Shown one piece after another: positions 61,764 through 64,000 of a stretch of DNA of 64,000 nt (the first letter of the stretch is position 1; the number at the start of each line of letters is the position of its first letter). The DNA lies in assembly GCA_944326555.1 (NCBI GenBank), contig CALVEK010000010.1, positions 1-64,000 of the forward strand, read 5' to 3'. The position numbers and the translations under genes were made by a program. The notes below the pieces were generated by a model, which saw only the letters and a list, made by a program, of their open reading frames with translations, did no database searches and had not been told where the DNA came from. The DNA is from Candidatus Gastranaerophilales bacterium (GTDB lineage: Bacteria; Cyanobacteriota; Vampirovibrionia; Gastranaerophilales; Gastranaerophilaceae).

Positions 61764-62717
61764 TTGGATAAAGAAAAACTTAAGCAAAAATTTGAGCAAG
61801 TATATACAAATAAAATAGAGCCGCATTTAGTCTCGTTTGACAAGGAACGTGAAGTCGTCTTAAAAAAATTCATAAATTCTTCCGTCATGGCCGCTATGAT
61901 TTATGTTGTGCTTTATATAGTAACAATATTTTTTCCACAAATAGCAAAAGTAGGACAACCATTAATAATCTTTTTTGCAATTGCAACGATAGTAATAATA
62001 TACACAAAAACAGCAGGTGTCTTTATAAAAAAAGCAAAATCCAAACTTCTAACAGCATTGCTAAGTATTTTTGGCAAGTTCTATATATTGGATAAACCTA
62101 TTTTAACGCTCCAAGAAATAAAACAATACAAACTTTTTCCAAATACATCAGAAATAACAAATGATGATATTATTGTAGGAAACTATCAGACTTTAGAAGT
62201 CGGCATACAAGAATCAAAACTGACTCACGAAGCAGGTAGCGGAAAACACAGACATACAGTTACAGACTTTAAAGGTATTTTTGTAAAGGTAAAAATACCT
62301 AAAAATTTCCAAGGCACGACAGTTGTCCGTGCGGAACGCAAAGGCAACTCGACACCTAAAGGGTTAAAACGAGTACAACTTGAAGACCCGGAATTTGAAA
62401 AAATATTTAACGTGTATTCTGATGATCAGATAGAAGCAAGATATCTGTTAACAACAGCTTTCATGGAACGTCTAAAAAATGTCAGACATATTTTCAGCAA
62501 AAATACAGGAGGCCAAGAATATCTTCCTGACATATACTGCGTTTTTGATAAAGGTTTTTTAATTATTGCAATCTCAACTTCTGAGAACTTTTTTGAAGTA
62601 GCAAGTATATTTAAAACAATGATTCAAAAAGAAGCATATGAAGAAGTTTTCTATCAACTTGTTTCAATATTTGATCTTATATACAGCCTCAAACTTGAAC
62701 AAAACATAGGAATGTAG
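61764..62717 (+). CDS. DUF3137-type membrane protein, 317 aa
   Basis: The start is TTG with no strong ribosome site. A polar N-terminal helix is followed by two membrane segments (AAMIYVVLYIVTIFFPQI and PLIIFFAIATIVIIYT, residues 47-88), then a cytoplasmic beta-rich domain: HRHTVTDFKGIFVKVKIPKNF, TTVVRAERKG, FEKIFNVYSDDQIEARYLLTTAFMERL and FLIIAISTSENFFEV. This pattern matches the DUF3137 family by memory. Its function is unknown. A 59-codon membrane protein follows nine bases later. Confidence 0.8.
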   Translation: MDKEKLKQKFEQVYTNKIEPHLVSFDKEREVVLKKFINSSVMAAMIYVVLYIVTIFFPQIAKVGQPLIIFFAIATIVIIYTKTAGVFIKKAKSKLLTALLSIFGKFYILDKPILTLQEIKQYKLFPNTSEITNDDIIVGNYQTLEVGIQESKLTHEAGSGKHRHTVTDFKGIFVKVKIPKNFQGTTVVRAERKGNSTPKGLKRVQLEDPEFEKIFNVYSDDQIEARYLLTTAFMERLKNVRHIFSKNTGGQEYLPDIYCVFDKGFLIIAISTSENFFEVASIFKTMIQKEAYEEVFYQLVSIFDLIYSLKLEQNIGM

Positions 62718-62726
62718 AGGAGAAAA

Positions 62727-62906
62727 ATGACCAGAAAAAAAGATAGAAATAATTTTTTAAAGCTGATTATCTATGTATTAGACCAAATTAATCCGGAATT
62801 AGCAGAAAAAGTAAGAAAAGCCAGCAATATTTATAATCTTATAATTTTTGTTATCATAGCTATTTTCATAATTAATATAATTATGAAATCTCTTTCTCAA
62901 GGCTAA
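62727..62906 (+). CDS. Small single-pass membrane protein, 59 aa
   Basis: Read by hand: ATG at 62727, preceded by GAGGAG, with stop at 62904-62906. The N-terminus is basic (MTRKKDRNNFLKL), then VLDQINPELAEKVRKASN, then one membrane helix (LIIFVIIAIFIINIIM). It starts nine bases after the DUF3137 gene, so it is probably co-translated and may be a small partner of that protein. Confidence 0.75.
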   Translation: MTRKKDRNNFLKLIIYVLDQINPELAEKVRKASNIYNLIIFVIIAIFIINIIMKSLSQG

Positions 62907-62921
62907 TTTCTATGACCGTTG

Positions 62922-63338
62922 CTACAACTTTAACTCTTTTATATCGGCATTAAAATTCAAATCTACATAGCGGAATATTTTTTGTGGAATAGTTGGAGCA
63001 AAATAATAATTGTTATCTGCCGGTGTAAGCCTTAAAAAAGTGTAGTTTTTATCCTTTCTCATAACATTGAGCAAGAACTCTCTGCCGTCCTCTTCAAAAA
63101 TTATATATCCGTTTCTGGACTGCATCTCAAGAATTTCGTATTTATTAAAATTAACACTCGATAATGTGAGATAAAACAATTTTTCATAAGGTAACTTATA
63201 AAGCCTTATGCAATCTTTGTAATTTGTATAAGATGCGGCAGTCTTAGTATAAGATGCATCAATACTGTCTTGAGCAGCAAAAACACCCAAAGAAGATATA
63301 CAAAAAATGCATATTAAAAATAAAATAAACTTTCTCAT
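62922..63338 (-). CDS. Secreted protein of unknown function, 138 aa
   Basis: It has a signal peptide (RKFILFLICIFCISSLGVFA-AQ, cut near residue 22). The mature domain has short strands (YEILEMQSRNGYIIFEEDGREFLLNVM, YTFLRLTPADNNYYF) and two Tyr-rich segments. No family was recognised. Its ATG overlaps the polA stop by one base (TAATG), so it is translated from the polA mRNA. Confidence 0.75.
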   Translation of the reverse strand: MRKFILFLICIFCISSLGVFAAQDSIDASYTKTAASYTNYKDCIRLYKLPYEKLFYLTLSSVNFNKYEILEMQSRNGYIIFEEDGREFLLNVMRKDKNYTFLRLTPADNNYYFAPTIPQKIFRYVDLNFNADIKELKL

Positions 63339-64000
63339 TATTCAGCCTCCATCCATGATGGTCCATAAGCAAAATCAACAACCAATGGAACCTTCAACGG
63401 TTGATTTAGTTCCATTGCCTGTTTTACAAGGATTTTTACCATATCCAATTCATTTTTATAAGTTTCCAATATAAGTTCATCGTGCACTTGCATAATCATT
63501 TTGGATTTAAGATTATTGTCTTTTAATTTTTTATCCAAATCAATCATTGCCAACTTAATCAAGTCAGAAGCAGCACCTTGCAAAGGTGTATTAATAGCTG
63601 CTCTTTGAGCAAATTCCTTGATGTTGTGGTTAGAACTCATTAATTCGTCAAGTAAATATCTCTTTCTTCCATACATTGTTTTCGAATATCCAAATCGATA
63701 TGCATCTTGAATTGCATTTTCCATATACTCTTTGACTTTCGGATATGTTTCAAAATACTTATCAATAAAAAGCTGTGCTTCAGCATTAGAGATATTTAAA
63801 GCAGAGGCTAAACCATACCTTGTTTGACCGTACACAATTCCAAAATTGACAGCTTTTGCCCTGCTTCGTTGTTCCTTTGTAACATCTTTGATATCAACAC
63901 CGAATACTTTTGCAGCAGTAATTGCGTGAATATCTTCACCGGTATTAAATGCATGTATCAAATTTTCGTCATTTGATACATGTGCTAAAAGCCTCAACTC
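63338..64000 (-). CDS. polA: DNA polymerase I, C-terminal part (5' end beyond window)
   Basis: The last 220 codons of a family A polymerase, open at the right edge. It begins inside motif A (ELRLLAH), then has the O-helix motif RSRAKAVNFGIVYGQTRYGL with catalytic Arg, Lys and Tyr, the TMYGRKRYLLDEL and NTPLQGAASDLIKLAM segments, and motif C MQVHDELILE. It fills gaps in replication and repair. The fragment does not show whether the exonuclease domains are present. A secreted protein gene overlaps its stop. Confidence 0.96.
   Translation of the reverse strand, partial: ELRLLAHVSNDENLIHAFNTGEDIHAITAAKVFGVDIKDVTKEQRSRAKAVNFGIVYGQTRYGLASALNISNAEAQLFIDKYFETYPKVKEYMENAIQDAYRFGYSKTMYGRKRYLLDELMSSNHNIKEFAQRAAINTPLQGAASDLIKLAMIDLDKKLKDNNLKSKMIMQVHDELILETYKNELDMVKILVKQAMELNQPLKVPLVVDFAYGPSWMEAE

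Overview
The window looks like a chromosome segment of an AT-rich, diderm, fermentative bacterium, most likely a gut-type non-photosynthetic relative of Cyanobacteria (Gastranaerophilales / Vampirovibrionia, formerly Melainabacteria). This placement is inference. It rests on the ribosomal order rpsM-rpsK-rpsD-rpoA-rplQ-truA-rplM-rpsI (truA between rplQ and rplM is cyanobacterial), on outer-membrane genes (Kdo transferase, OmpH/Skp, TolC-type channels, RND and MacAB-like pumps), on a D-lactate-type dehydrogenase, and on many lineage-specific proteins. No photosynthesis gene, tRNA, rRNA, CRISPR array or insertion sequence was seen.

Layout. 1-8.8 kb: a secreted repeat protein running off the left edge, secreted and TPR proteins, a YkgJ-type cysteine protein, two helical membrane-like proteins and the Kdo transferase waaA. 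8.8-13.6 kb: rpsF-ssb-rpsR, ruvC, mtnA and two PlsC-type acyltransferases. 13.6-19.5 kb: a leader with a 49-codon ORF and an apparent transcription attenuator, two paralogous AAA+ ATPases with an unfamiliar N-terminal domain, and nadE. 19.5-27.9 kb: a TolC/HlyD/ABC export operon, ompH, a polysaccharide flippase and a 2-hydroxyacid dehydrogenase. 27.9-33.2 kb: a three-gene split glutamate synthase. 33.2-39.6 kb: an RND efflux operon behind a 31-bp palindrome. 39.6-46.4 kb: two pseudopilin-like proteins, a thioredoxin-like protein, glgC, leuC, dgt and two unknowns. 46.5-56 kb: ribosomal protein, rpoA and secY genes, split from the rest of the spc cluster and interrupted by one opposite-strand gene. 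56-64 kb: a second YkgJ/TPR pair, dusB, a GIY-YIG protein, unknown membrane proteins and the 3' part of polA.

Regulatory themes. Four genes without a Shine-Dalgarno sequence (2634, 3196, ruvC at 10032, 56240) have a good -10 hexamer 6-8 bases before the start codon, which predicts leaderless mRNAs. Three genes (12255, nadE, 52360) have a promoter whose -10 grows directly out of the U-tract of the preceding terminator, with the shared core TTTTTGCT followed by an AT-rich -10. The AAA+ pair sits behind three mutually exclusive RNA pairings laid out like a classical attenuator. An orphan forward terminator at 52288-52321 suggests an unannotated transcript in the 51.6-52.3 kb gap.

Genes too short or truncated to be found easily were read by hand: the left-edge repeat protein (1-2497), rpmJ (51214-51327), the 49-codon leader ORF (13926-14075) and a 59-residue membrane protein (62727-62906). 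Several start codons were moved on Shine-Dalgarno evidence.
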